A stretch of 64,000 nucleotides of DNA from Lachnospiraceae bacterium (GCA_910575445.1 CAJTFW010000013.1:16915-80914), one strand, 5' to 3'. Positions 1 to 8,567 are shown, numbered from the stretch's first letter. Program-made: numbers and translations. Notes: generated by a model not told the origin, from the letters alone.

Positions 1-35
1 AGGAAATCGTATTCGTGCATAGAAAATAAAAATAA

Positions 36-350
36 AATCAGCGGAAGTCCTTACAACGCCCAGAAGGAATTTTGAACACCACATGGTCAAAAATTTTTCT
101 AGTTAAGGGGCGTTGGAAGGACTGGAGCGGAACTATAAAAAATCAGCGGAAGTCCTTGCAACGCCCAGAAGAAATTTTGAACACCACGTGGTCAAAAATT
201 CTTCTAGTTAAGGAGCGTTGGAAGGACTGGAGCGGAACTATAAAAAATCAGCGGAAGTCCTTGCAACGCCCAGAAGAAATTTTGAACACCACGTGGTCAA
301 AAATTCTTCTAGTTAAGGGGCATTGGAAGGACTGGAGCGGAACTATAATA
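36..350 (+). repeat. Tandem array of three hairpin modules (array A)
   Basis: Three direct repeats with a 105-bp period precede the dehydrogenase gene. Each holds an 88-nt module (41-128, 146-233, 251-338). A 21-nt outer arm begins GC-GGA and ends GCCC. A 39-nt inner hairpin follows, then a 7-nt bulge AGTTAAG on the 3' side, then a 21-nt outer arm GGGC...GGAGC, and GGAAC. The outer arms pair around a symmetric GGA/GGA internal loop. The last module runs straight into GGAACTATAATAGGAGG and the ATG at 361, so it forms the leader of that gene. The same architecture with different stems occurs at 9126-9520 and 53646-53750. Function unknown; a transcribed leader structure is inferred. Confidence 0.85.
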
Positions 351-360
351 GGAGGACAAT

Positions 361-1452
361 ATGAGCAATTTACCAGCAAAAATGAAAGCAATCGTGGCAT
401 ATGCGCCTGGAGATTATCGGTTTGAGATGGTGGATACACCAAGAGCCGGGGAAGGCGAGATGATTTTAAAGGTAGAGGGATGTGGCATCTGTGCAGGTGA
501 TACCAAAGCTTTTGCGGGAGCAGCAAGCTTCTGGGGCTTTGATGGTCAGCCAAAATACATCAAAGAGCCAATGATTCCAGGACATGAGTTCGTGGGAAGA
601 GTTGTAGAGATGGGACCAAATGTAAAAGGTAACTGGAAACTTGGCGATAGAATCTGCCCGGAGCAGATTGTTCCTTGCGGCGAATGTATGTTCTGTAAGA
701 CTGGCCGGCACTGGATGTGTGAAAAACATGACCTGTTTGGTTTCCAGAACAATGTAAACGGCGGTATGGCTGAGTATGTTAAACTGACCAAAGAGGCTAT
801 TCCATACCTTGTACCAGAAGATATGCCAATTGAAAAAGCTGCTCTGATTGAGCCTTATGGCTGCTCCTTCCACTGTGTAGACCGTGCACAGGTAAAGACC
901 ACCGATGTGGTTGTACAGTCTGGTGTAGGAACTTTGGGACTTGGTATGGTTGGCGCACTTCGCCAGGCAAATCCAAAGCTTCTTATTGTGCTTGATATGA
1001 ACGATGAGCGTCTGAAGAAAGCAAAAGAATTCGGTGCAGACCTTGTGATCAATCCAGGCAAAGAAGATGCAGTTGCAAAAATTAAAGAATTAACCGGCGG
1101 CTATGGCTGCGATATCTATATCGAGGCAAGCGGACATCCATCAAGCGTACAGCAGGGCTTAGACTGTATCCGTAAGATGGGACGCTTTGTAGAGTTCTCT
1201 GTATTTGGCGCTCCGGTAACAGTTGACTGGAGTATTATCTCTGATAGAAAAGAATTAGACCTCTTAGGTGTACATTTAAGCCCATTCTGTTTTGACACTG
1301 TTATTGAGTGGATTGGCAATGGCAAACTGCCAACCGATGGCGTTGTTACCCATAAATTCCCGTTAGAGAAATGGGAAGAGGCATTCCACATTGCAAAGAC
1401 CGGTGAGAACGGCGCACTAAAGGTTGTTCTTGTACCGGATATGGAAGCATAG
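361..1452 (+). CDS. Zinc-dependent alcohol dehydrogenase, erythritol/L-threitol dehydrogenase-like
   Basis: This is a 363-aa medium-chain dehydrogenase predicted to oxidise a polyol to a ketose with NAD+ in the cytoplasm. Catalytic zinc ligands are visible as Cys44 (CGICAGD) and His75-Glu76 (GHEFVG). A structural zinc site is formed by Cys106, 109, 112 and 120, and the Rossmann loop GVGTLG is at 188-193. The C-terminal stretch TVDWSIISD...KELDLLG resembles, from memory, the tetritol dehydrogenases of the EltD type; the exact substrate is inference. The start has a strong AGGAGG site eight bases upstream, within the tail of hairpin array A. It heads a likely operon with dhaK (30-bp gap) and dhaL, which fits oxidation of a tetritol to erythrulose followed by phosphorylation. 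Confidence 0.85.
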   Translation: MSNLPAKMKAIVAYAPGDYRFEMVDTPRAGEGEMILKVEGCGICAGDTKAFAGAASFWGFDGQPKYIKEPMIPGHEFVGRVVEMGPNVKGNWKLGDRICPEQIVPCGECMFCKTGRHWMCEKHDLFGFQNNVNGGMAEYVKLTKEAIPYLVPEDMPIEKAALIEPYGCSFHCVDRAQVKTTDVVVQSGVGTLGLGMVGALRQANPKLLIVLDMNDERLKKAKEFGADLVINPGKEDAVAKIKELTGGYGCDIYIEASGHPSSVQQGLDCIRKMGRFVEFSVFGAPVTVDWSIISDRKELDLLGVHLSPFCFDTVIEWIGNGKLPTDGVVTHKFPLEKWEEAFHIAKTGENGALKVVLVPDMEA

Positions 1453-1482
1453 AGACAAGTAGAGAATCAGGAGGAGAATCGT

Positions 1483-2478
1483 ATGCAACGTATAATGAAT
1501 AACCCGGACAACATCGTAGATGAGATGCTAAAAGGCTTCTTAAAGGTACATAGTGACATCGTGGAAGGCACCGAGAATCCGCGCGTAATTAAAGCAAAGA
1601 ATATCCCAGAAGGGAAAGTTGGCGTGATTACTGGCGGCGGCTCAGGACATAAGCCAGCATTTGTGGGATATTGTGGAAAAAATCTGTGTGATGCAGTGGC
1701 AGTTGGTGAGATCTGTTCTTCTCCGACCGCAGCAGCATTCTTTGATGCGGCAAAAGCAGCGGACCAGGGCAAAGGAGTTGCATGCTTATACGGCAACTAT
1801 TCCGGCGACAATATGAACGTTAAGATGGCAGTAAAGATGGCCAAAAAAGCCGGTCTTACAATAAAGACTGTAGTTGCCAACGATGATGTGGCTTCTGCTC
1901 CAAAGGACCAGAGAGAAAAACGCCGCGGTGTGGCTGGCGAAGTTCTGATGTGGAAAGTTGGCGGCGCAAAAGCAGCCAAAGGCGGAGACCTGGATGAAGT
2001 CATTGCAGCAGCTCAGAAGGCGATTGACAATACGCGTTCCGTTGGAATTGGATTAACTCCTTGTACACTTCCGGCAGTGGGACATCCAAACTTTGAGATT
2101 AAAGATGGCACGATGGAAGTTGGTATTGGACATCATGGAGAGCCGGGTATTGAAGTATGTGCATTAGAGACTGCAGATAAGATGGCTCAAAGAATGGTAG
2201 ATGTAGTATTACCAGACTATCCGTTTGTAGAGGGAGACGAGGTTGTAGTATTGGTATCCGGCCTTGGCGCAACTCCAGTGATGGAGCTCTATGTGCTGTA
2301 TGATGAGATTGAGAAGCTGATAGCAGCAAAAGGAATCAAGATTCACAAATCTTATGTAGGAAACTACTTTACCTCCTTAGAGATGATGGGAGCTACCTTG
2401 ACAGTGATGAAACTAGATGACGAGTTAAAAGAACTGATTGATATGCCAGCAGACAGTATGGGTCTGAAGCAGTTTTAA
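1483..2478 (+). CDS. dhaK: Dihydroxyacetone kinase subunit DhaK
   Basis: This 331-aa protein is the substrate-binding subunit of a dihydroxyacetone-type kinase, which holds a short ketose covalently on a histidine. The GGGSGH substrate-binding loop is at 51-56 and the HHGEPG motif with the candidate hemiaminal histidine (His218) is at 217-222. The length matches stand-alone DhaK of the PTS-dependent type rather than fused ATP-dependent kinases. It lies between a polyol dehydrogenase and dhaL in one orientation with short gaps, so dihydroxyacetone or erythrulose are both plausible substrates. No dhaM phosphoryl donor is present in the window, so the phosphate donor must be encoded elsewhere or be ATP. 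Confidence 0.93.
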   Translation: MQRIMNNPDNIVDEMLKGFLKVHSDIVEGTENPRVIKAKNIPEGKVGVITGGGSGHKPAFVGYCGKNLCDAVAVGEICSSPTAAAFFDAAKAADQGKGVACLYGNYSGDNMNVKMAVKMAKKAGLTIKTVVANDDVASAPKDQREKRRGVAGEVLMWKVGGAKAAKGGDLDEVIAAAQKAIDNTRSVGIGLTPCTLPAVGHPNFEIKDGTMEVGIGHHGEPGIEVCALETADKMAQRMVDVVLPDYPFVEGDEVVVLVSGLGATPVMELYVLYDEIEKLIAAKGIKIHKSYVGNYFTSLEMMGATLTVMKLDDELKELIDMPADSMGLKQF

Positions 2479-2502
2479 GAGAAAGCAGAAGGAGAGACGG
2501 AT

Positions 2503-3141
2503 ATGAGCACATTTAAAAATGCAGATGGAAAACCGATTCTGTTAAAGATGGTAAAAGGAATTCAGGACAATAAAGCATATCTTGGCGAAGTGGACGGCTT
2601 AATTGGCGATGGCGACCACGGCATGAATATGAACAAAGGTTTTAGTGTCTTTGAGGAGCGCTTTAAAGATCAGGATTTTAGCTTTTCTGAAGGATTAGAT
2701 GAGCTTGGAACGATTCTTTTAAATGAAATCGGTGGCTCTATGGGACCTATTTATGGAACCATTCTGATGGATATGGCAGAGGCTGGCGAAGATGTGGAAA
2801 ATATCGGCGTAGCAGAGCTTGCAGATATGTTAAAAGCTGGTCTTGACGGACTGTGTGAGATCGTAGATGCAAAAGTTGGCGATAAGACACTGGTAGATAC
2901 CCTGTCTCCATCTGTAGATGTATTAAAAGCAGCAGCTGACAGTGGCAAAGACCTGAAGGCAGCGCTTGAAGAGATGAAAGCAGCAGCAGCAACCGGACGG
3001 GATTCGACAAAAGATATGGTAGCCAAATTCGGACGTTCCAGCCGTCTTGGTGAGCGCTCAAGAGGTGTCTTAGATGCAGGAGCTACCTCTTGCTGTATTA
3101 TTCTCACAGCAATGGCTGATGGGATTATAGAGCTGCTCTAA
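2503..3141 (+). CDS. dhaL: Dihydroxyacetone kinase subunit DhaL
   Basis: This 212-aa protein is the nucleotide-binding subunit that transfers phosphate to the ketose held by DhaK. The Mg-nucleotide motif GDGDHG is at 35-40, followed by NMNKGF. The glycine-rich NEIGGSMGP segment and the DTLSPS motif are typical of DhaL. The start follows AGGAGA with good spacing, 24 bp after dhaK. The gene is last in the operon, followed by a strong terminator at 3178. The family assignment is firm, but the natural substrate depends on the neighbouring dehydrogenase. Confidence 0.93.
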   Translation: MSTFKNADGKPILLKMVKGIQDNKAYLGEVDGLIGDGDHGMNMNKGFSVFEERFKDQDFSFSEGLDELGTILLNEIGGSMGPIYGTILMDMAEAGEDVENIGVAELADMLKAGLDGLCEIVDAKVGDKTLVDTLSPSVDVLKAAADSGKDLKAALEEMKAAAATGRDSTKDMVAKFGRSSRLGERSRGVLDAGATSCCIILTAMADGIIELL

Positions 3142-3177
3142 TTATAAGTAGATAAACAGATAGCTTTGCAAAAGAAT

Positions 3178-3220
3178 GCGGTTCCTTTCTGACCTTTTGG
3201 CAGAAGGAACCGCTCTTTTA
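3178..3220 (+). terminator. Rho-independent terminator after dhaL
   Basis: Inverted repeat GCGGTTCCTT / AAGGAACCGC with a short loop, followed by a T-rich tract. It closes the dehydrogenase-dhaK-dhaL operon. Confidence 0.85.
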
Positions 3221-3313
3221 ATCTTTATTTATAGAAATTTATACACTCGCCACTCTATGGCAGGTATGTGATAAATTTTAGGAAAGATTAAGAATTGCAA
3301 GAAGTTAGCGGGG

Positions 3314-3342
3314 TTGCGGCGGGTAGGGAATTGTGGTATTCT
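3314..3342 (+). promoter_or_regulatory. Predicted sigma-A promoter for xpaC-telA
   Basis: TTGCGG and TATTCT separated by exactly 17 bp. The predicted transcript starts near 3349, about 40 nt before the ATG at 3389. This argues against the upstream in-frame TTG at 3314, which lies inside the -35 box, as the real start. Confidence 0.7.
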
Positions 3343-3388
3343 ATCTATCAAAGAGAAAGAAATTTGTAGGATAGTCAGGAATAAGCAG

Positions 3389-4564
3389 ATGGACAGAAGA
3401 GAAGAGTTTTTGGATATAGGCGAACGGATTCGGGGAGCTGTACAGGATGCGATAGATTCAGGGGATTTTGGACGGATTAACTATATGGTGCAGGATACAG
3501 CAAAGACAGCCCTTCAGGAGGTTCGACATCAAGTGGGAGAGGGCTTGGAGAGATTGCAGACCGGGCCAAGGGTTGGATATGTGCCAAATGTCAGAAAGAA
3601 CAGGCGACTGCCCCGACAGTATTTTCGGAGAAAAGGAAAACCGATAGGAGTTCTTATGAGTGTATTTGGAGGGTTTGGACTTTTCGTTTTTGGACTGACA
3701 TTCTGTTTGATGTTGTTTGGATTTTTGGTAGACCCGGACAGCAGTATTGCAGTTGCGCTGATTTTTTTTGCGGGATTTACAGTAGGTTCTGTAGGACTTT
3801 TAAAAGCGGGAAGAAAGATACGGGAGCGGCTTAAATGGGCGGAGCGGTATGCAAAGATTTTAAAAGATACTATGTATATGGAAGTAGAAGAATTAGCCGT
3901 ACGTGTGGGACAAGATGTCAGACGGGTCAGAAGAAACCTAAAAGATATGCTAAGAGTTGGTGTCTTTCCAGAAGGGCATCTGGATACAAATGGGACACTT
4001 TTTGTATTAAACGATGAAGTCTGGGAGCAATATCTCCTGGCGCAGAAGTCCTGGAGGCAGAAGAAGGAGCTTCAACAGGAGGTATCCATGCCAGAAGAAC
4101 CAGAACTACTTTCAGAAGAACAGGAGATTGAGGCAGAAGGGCTTGTATATATGGACAAGATTCGACAGCTCAACACCAGGATAGCAAGCGAAGCGATTTC
4201 AAATAAACTGTATCAGTTAGATTATCTGTTGCAGCGTATCTTTGTCGTTATCAAAGAACATCCAGCGCAATCTTCAAAGATGCAGAAGTTTATGGAATAT
4301 TATCTGCCAACAACTGTAAAATTGGTAGAATCCTATGCAGATTTTGACAAAGCGGGAATCAGAAGCGAGCATATCCAGTCGGCCAAGACCGAGATAGAGA
4401 AGACGTTAGACAGCATCAATGATGCATTTGAGAAATTGTTGGATGAGATGTATCAAAATGCTGCATTTGAGACCGCAGCAGATGCCAAGGTACTAAAAAC
4501 AGTTCTGGCACAGGACGGTTATATGAAAAGTGAATTTTCCGCGAATGCGGGGGAAGAAGGGTAA
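3389..4564 (+). CDS. xpaC: XpaC-family (5-bromo-4-chloroindolyl phosphate hydrolysis) membrane protein
   Basis: This 391-aa protein is of the XpaC family, whose biochemical role is unknown. It has a soluble N-terminal segment and two adjacent hydrophobic segments (roughly residues 95-145: VFGGFGLFVFGLTFCLMLFG and then AVALIFFAGFTVGSVGLL). A winged-helix-like stretch follows (MEVEELAVRVGQDVRRVRRN), then a long helical C-terminus. The ATG at 3389 was chosen because AGGA lies eight bases upstream and a promoter ends at 3342. It is seven bases from telA; xpaC-telA pairs are common in Firmicutes and suggest a shared complex linked to cell-envelope or toxic-anion stress. Confidence 0.85.
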   Translation: MDRREEFLDIGERIRGAVQDAIDSGDFGRINYMVQDTAKTALQEVRHQVGEGLERLQTGPRVGYVPNVRKNRRLPRQYFRRKGKPIGVLMSVFGGFGLFVFGLTFCLMLFGFLVDPDSSIAVALIFFAGFTVGSVGLLKAGRKIRERLKWAERYAKILKDTMYMEVEELAVRVGQDVRRVRRNLKDMLRVGVFPEGHLDTNGTLFVLNDEVWEQYLLAQKSWRQKKELQQEVSMPEEPELLSEEQEIEAEGLVYMDKIRQLNTRIASEAISNKLYQLDYLLQRIFVVIKEHPAQSSKMQKFMEYYLPTTVKLVESYADFDKAGIRSEHIQSAKTEIEKTLDSINDAFEKLLDEMYQNAAFETAADAKVLKTVLAQDGYMKSEFSANAGEEG

Positions 4565-4570
4565 GAATAT

Positions 4571-5731
4571 ATGAGTCAGGATTTGGAAGCAATGTTAAAA
4601 GAAGGGCCTACACTGACCCTGGAGCCTTTTTTGGAGGACGAGCCAAAGGAGGAGCTTATAAAAAGTGCAGAGGAAAAGCTAAGTGAGACCGACAGGATGC
4701 GTGCGATTCTCTCACCAAAGGAACAGCAACAGGTGGATGCATTTGTCAAACAGATTGATCTTGCAAATTCTCAGATGGTCTTACAATATGGCGCCAGCTC
4801 ACAGAAGAAGATTGCAGACTTTTCCGAGACTGCACTTTCTAAGGTACGGACAAAAGACCTTGGAGAGATTGGAAATGACTTGGCTTCAGTTGTAACAGAG
4901 TTAAAGAGTATTGACGAGGAGGAAGAAGATAAAAGCCTCTTTGGTCTTTTTAAGAAGAATGTGAATCGCCTTGCCAATATGAAAGTCAAATATGCCAAGG
5001 CAGAGGTCAATGTCAATCGTATCTGTAAGGTACTAGAAGGACATCAGATACAGCTTCTAAAAGATGCAGCGATGTTAGACCAGATGTATGAGTTAAACCA
5101 GAATTATTATAAAGAGTTGTCTATGTATATCTTAGCTGGCAAACAGAAGCTAGAAGAAGTGCGCACAGAAGAACTCCCAAAACTTCTTCAGAAGGCACAG
5201 GAGAGTGGTCTTGCAGAGGACACACAAAAGGCACAGGATTTGGCAGAGCTTTGCAATCGTTTTGAGAAGAAAATCTATGACTTAGAACTCACCAGAACGG
5301 TGTCCATGCAGATGGCACCACAGATTCGGATGATTCAAAACAACGATACGGTGATGTCAGAGAAGATTCAGTCAACGCTTGTCAATACCATCCCACTATG
5401 GAAGAGCCAGATGGTGCTTGCGATTGGTGTAGAGCACTCCGCACAAGCTGCAAAAGCGCAGCGCGAAGTGACCGATATGACCAATACGCTTCTTAAGAAA
5501 AATGCAGCAGCACTTAAGATGGCAACGATAGAGACTGCGCGTGAATCAGAGCGCGGTATCGTGGATATTGAGACATTAAAACAGACCAATGAGACACTAA
5601 TCTCAACACTTGATGAAGTGATGCAGATTCAGGAAGACGGAAGAATCAGAAGGAGAGAAGCCGAGAAAGAATTAATTGAGATTGAGAATGCCATGAAGGC
5701 AAAGCTTTTGGAACTTAGCCGACGTGGATAA
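4571..5731 (+). CDS. telA: Toxic anion resistance protein, TelA family
   Basis: This 386-aa, largely helical cytoplasmic protein is of the TelA/YceH family associated with tellurite and other anion resistance. An acidic N-terminus is followed by coiled-coil-rich helices throughout, including LFGLFKKNVNRLANMKVKY, the conserved central TRTVSMQMAPQIRMIQNN block, and the GVEHSAQAAKAQREVTDMTN helix near the C-terminus. No enzymatic motif is visible. It is translationally linked to xpaC and followed by a bidirectional terminator shared with the convergent gntR gene. The family call is firm; the molecular role is not established. Confidence 0.92.
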   Translation: MSQDLEAMLKEGPTLTLEPFLEDEPKEELIKSAEEKLSETDRMRAILSPKEQQQVDAFVKQIDLANSQMVLQYGASSQKKIADFSETALSKVRTKDLGEIGNDLASVVTELKSIDEEEEDKSLFGLFKKNVNRLANMKVKYAKAEVNVNRICKVLEGHQIQLLKDAAMLDQMYELNQNYYKELSMYILAGKQKLEEVRTEELPKLLQKAQESGLAEDTQKAQDLAELCNRFEKKIYDLELTRTVSMQMAPQIRMIQNNDTVMSEKIQSTLVNTIPLWKSQMVLAIGVEHSAQAAKAQREVTDMTNTLLKKNAAALKMATIETARESERGIVDIETLKQTNETLISTLDEVMQIQEDGRIRRREAEKELIEIENAMKAKLLELSRRG

Positions 5732-5758
5732 ACATATGTTTGTATTGAGAAGACAAAG

Positions 5759-5800
5759 AACTGCCGTACTTGTGACACTTGCAAGTACGGCAGTTTTTTT
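5759..5800. terminator. Bidirectional terminator between telA and gntR
   Basis: Near-perfect stem AACTGCCGTACTTG / CAAGTACGGCAGTT followed by a T run on the + strand and preceded by A-rich sequence. It can serve both convergent genes. Confidence 0.9.
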
Positions 5801-6509
5801 AGGAATTTTGTAAAGTGGACCAGGTGTCTACGGAGGCAGTAATCACTTCGTTGATGCGGTCATAGTCCTGATGCTCAATCACATCCATAATGCCTTTGTG
5901 TACCTGATAGACAATCTCTCCCTTTTGATTCTTATGAGTAATCAAAATCGAAGGCTCCATAAAATCAATTACAATCTTATAGATTTGTTCCATCAGAATA
6001 TTCTGTGCACAACTGCCAAGCAGGCGGTGAAAAGTAATATCATTTTCCTGAAGCATCTCTGGCGACGGGTCCTTGGTCATCATCTCTTCTAGCGCCTGTA
6101 GATTCTTCTTCAGCGCACGCCGCTCTTTTTCATTCTTATCATAGTGTTTTAAGGTCAGTTCTAAAATATCAATCTCAATAATCTGTCGCAGCTCATATAG
6201 ATTCTGAATATCTGGATTGTTGACAAAAAAGCTAAATAAAAGAGAATCCATCAGCTTATTACCGGGGGTCTCAGATACGAACGTACCATTCCCTACCCGG
6301 ATATCAATCAGTCCAAAAGCAGAGAGAATCTTCATAGCCTCCCGGACAGAACCACGACTGACACCCATTCCTTCTGATATCTCTAGTTCATTGGGCAGAC
6401 GGTCTCCAGGACGCAGTTTTCCTTCCATCAATAACTGTTTGAGATTGTTGACGACAACATCGACGGCGGATTCCCGTTTGCTGGCACGAAATAATTCATT
6501 GATTTCCAT
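5799..6509 (-). CDS. GntR-family (FadR/FCD type) transcriptional regulator
   Basis: This is a 236-aa DNA-binding regulator. The N-terminal winged helix contains GDRLPNELEISEGMGVSRG and SVREAMKILSAFGLI, typical of GntR. The helical C-terminal FCD domain has the expected ligand/metal pattern (ELRQIIEIDI, and HRLLGSC, HKGIMDVIEH). The ATG at 6509 has GGAGG eight bases upstream; the longer in-frame TTG start lacks support. It is divergent from the two-subunit transketolase, whose promoter carries a perfect palindrome at 6752-6780. It probably represses that operon in response to a sugar acid or phosphate; the effector is unknown. Confidence 0.92.
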   Translation of the reverse strand: MEINELFRASKRESAVDVVVNNLKQLLMEGKLRPGDRLPNELEISEGMGVSRGSVREAMKILSAFGLIDIRVGNGTFVSETPGNKLMDSLLFSFFVNNPDIQNLYELRQIIEIDILELTLKHYDKNEKERRALKKNLQALEEMMTKDPSPEMLQENDITFHRLLGSCAQNILMEQIYKIVIDFMEPSILITHKNQKGEIVYQVHKGIMDVIEHQDYDRINEVITASVDTWSTLQNS

Positions 6510-6727
6510 AGTGCTTCCTCCCTGCTCTATCAATGCTATTTTACCATAGATAAAGAGGAAACGTCAAACTTTTGTGTCTATAAAATCGTGTGACTTTATG
6601 TTTTTTGGAAAGGGTTTTAGATATAAGAAAAATTGTGAATTTTTTCAATATATTTCTGTAATAAGAAAAATATATATGATTCTTTTCTACAAAAAAATGA
6701 TTATTTATAGAAATTTTCTATACCATA

Positions 6728-6780
6728 TTGACAAATTGGATGAAAGATGATATACATTAAACATCAGATGTTTAATGTAT
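6728..6780 (+). promoter_or_regulatory. Promoter with overlapping 29-bp operator palindrome before transketolase genes
   Basis: TTGACA (6728) and TATACA (6751) are 17 bp apart. A 29-bp perfect palindrome (6752-6780, half-site ATACATTAAACATC around a central A) overlaps the -10 box and predicted start site. This is the expected position for a repressor, most likely the adjacent divergent GntR protein. Confidence 0.85.
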
Positions 6781-6810
6781 TTGAAAAACTGGAATGCAGG
6801 AGGAGATAAG

Positions 6811-7632
6811 ATGAACACAGCAGAGTTGAAACAGTTGGCAAATCATCTGCGCATGGTTGCGGTTGATATGGTGTATAAAGGAAAAGATGGGCATCCAGGG
6901 CCAGCGTTGTCCATTGCCGATATTATGACTGTATTATATTTTGACAAGATGCGTATAGACCCTGAGAACCCAGACTGGGAAGACAGAGACCGTTTGGTAC
7001 TGTCTAAAGGACATGCTTGCCCTATCTATTATGCGGCGTTGTCAGAGAGAGGATATTTTGGAGAGAAGGTTACAGATTTTAAGCTTCGTGCACTAAAAAG
7101 CCGCTTCCAGGGACATCCGGTGATGAACAAGACCAAAGGAGTGGATATGACATCAGGCTCTCTTGGCAATGGGATTGCGATTGCAAGCGGTATGGCGATT
7201 GCCGGAAAATATAAGAAAAAAGATTACTATGTATATTCGATTGTAGGAGATGGAGAGCTACAAGAAGGCATCTGTTGGGAAGGTATCAATACAGCGGCAG
7301 CTCATAAGCTGGATAATCTGATTGTCTTTGTAGATAAGAACGGATGGCAAAGTGGCGGCTCTGTGGAAGATACTATAGGTACGAACAATGTAAGGGAGCG
7401 CTTTGAGGCATTTAACTGGCATACACAGGAGATTGACGGACATGATATCGACGCGGTTAAGCAGGCGATTGACGAAGCGAAGAAAGTGACTAACAAGCCA
7501 AGTGTGATTGTATGTAATTGTGTCAAAGGAAAAGGTTTATCCTTTATGGAAGATGACAATGCATGGCATAAAGGTGTTCCAAGTGACGAGCAGTATCAGA
7601 TGGCATTAAAGGAATTAGGAGGGATACAGTAA
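6811..7632 (+). CDS. Transketolase, N-terminal (TPP-binding) subunit
   Basis: This 273-aa protein is the N-terminal half of a split transketolase, binding thiamine pyrophosphate and moving two-carbon ketol units. The GHPGPALS segment and LSKGHACP precede the TPP motif GDGELQEG...NLIVFVDKN. The ATG at 6811 follows GGAGGAGATAAG; an earlier in-frame start lies inside the operator. Its stop overlaps the start of the C-terminal subunit (TAATG). Split transketolases in sugar operons include the apulose-4-phosphate enzymes AptA/AptB. That specific role is one hypothesis here, alongside ordinary pentose/tetrose transfer. Confidence 0.92.
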   Translation: MNTAELKQLANHLRMVAVDMVYKGKDGHPGPALSIADIMTVLYFDKMRIDPENPDWEDRDRLVLSKGHACPIYYAALSERGYFGEKVTDFKLRALKSRFQGHPVMNKTKGVDMTSGSLGNGIAIASGMAIAGKYKKKDYYVYSIVGDGELQEGICWEGINTAAAHKLDNLIVFVDKNGWQSGGSVEDTIGTNNVRERFEAFNWHTQEIDGHDIDAVKQAIDEAKKVTNKPSVIVCNCVKGKGLSFMEDDNAWHKGVPSDEQYQMALKELGGIQ

Positions 7633-8567
7633 TGGCGAATTTTAAAGGGACAAGAGAAGCATTTGCACAGGCGATGATAGATGCAGCAGAAAAAGACAAT
7701 TCCATTATGTTTATCTCTCCAGATTCCTTAAAGGCGATGAGAGCGACGAAGTTTGCAGAGTTATATCCTGATGCATACATAGAAGTGGGCATTGCAGAGC
7801 AGGGGGCTGTTGACACTGCAGCTGGTATTGCAGCTTGTGGATTAAAACCAGTGGTTGGAACTTATGCTGGATTTCTGACGATGCGGGCTTGCGAGCAGAT
7901 GAGAACTTTTGTTGCATATCCCAATCTCAATGTTACTTTTGTAGGTATTAACTCAGGACTTTTAGGCGGTGAACGCGAGGGTGTGACGCATCAGTTCTAT
8001 GAGGACCTTGGAATTCTCTCGAATATTCCAAACTTTACTATCTTTACACCGGCAGATGCAGCGCAGACCTATCATGCAGTCAGAGCAGCTCTTGCACTAG
8101 ATGGTCCAGTCTATGTAAGAGCCGGAAGCGGGCGGGAAAACGATATTTTTGATTTGGCGACGCCATTTAGTATGGAAGGGATTACGGTATTAAAAGAGTA
8201 TGGGAAAGATATGCTGTTGCTTTCGAGCGGATTTGTACTTGACAGAGTGTTAAAGGCAGCAAAAGATTTAGAGGCAGAAGGGATTCATGTGACTGTGGCA
8301 GATATCAATATCCTCTATGGCAAGAATCCACAGAAGATTTTAGAGGTTATCTCTGGATTTGAACAGATTGTAACGGTGGAGGACCACAATGTTAACGGTG
8401 GTATGGGTGCTTATATCAGTAAATTAGTCTGCGAGAACGAGCCAAAGAAGGTGACAAGAATTGGTCTTACCAGTTTTGGAGAGTCAGGACCAGCTAAAGA
8501 ACTGGCAGATTATTATGGATTTTCACCGGAAAATATTTCCAATGTTGTTCGGGGTAGTTTAAAGTAA
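7632..8567 (+). CDS. Transketolase, C-terminal subunit
   Basis: This 311-aa partner of the preceding subunit contains the pyrimidine-binding domain with the catalytic glutamate region EVGIAEQGAVDTAAG and the C-terminal transketolase domain (VTVEDHNVNGGMGAYI). The start codon overlaps the stop of the upstream gene by one base, so translation is coupled and a 1:1 complex is expected. The operon has its own regulated promoter and lies among sugar-catabolic genes, so this is probably an accessory rather than the housekeeping transketolase. No terminator is evident before the palindromic element at 8630. Confidence 0.92.
   Translation: MANFKGTREAFAQAMIDAAEKDNSIMFISPDSLKAMRATKFAELYPDAYIEVGIAEQGAVDTAAGIAACGLKPVVGTYAGFLTMRACEQMRTFVAYPNLNVTFVGINSGLLGGEREGVTHQFYEDLGILSNIPNFTIFTPADAAQTYHAVRAALALDGPVYVRAGSGRENDIFDLATPFSMEGITVLKEYGKDMLLLSSGFVLDRVLKAAKDLEAEGIHVTVADINILYGKNPQKILEVISGFEQIVTVEDHNVNGGMGAYISKLVCENEPKKVTRIGLTSFGESGPAKELADYYGFSPENISNVVRGSLK

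Noticed and set aside
36..350. CRISPR-like tandem repeats (also 9126-9520)
   Set aside because: Units are 100-105 bp with no variable spacers, no short repeats of 23-40 bp and no cas genes; the units are hairpin modules.
343..350. TATAAT before the ribosome site in array A and in the clpC leader as a promoter
   Set aside because: It is about 16 bases from the start codon and overlaps the leader tail; a start site would fall inside the Shine-Dalgarno and no -35 box lies 17 bp upstream at both loci.
72..425. Open frame with repeating peptide across hairpin array A
   Set aside because: The 105-bp period is a multiple of three, so the frame repeats by construction; it has no ribosome site and overlaps the real dehydrogenase start.
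3314..3388. TTG start at 3314 for the xpaC gene
   Set aside because: It lies in the -35 box of a good promoter and lacks a ribosome site; the ATG at 3389 has both.
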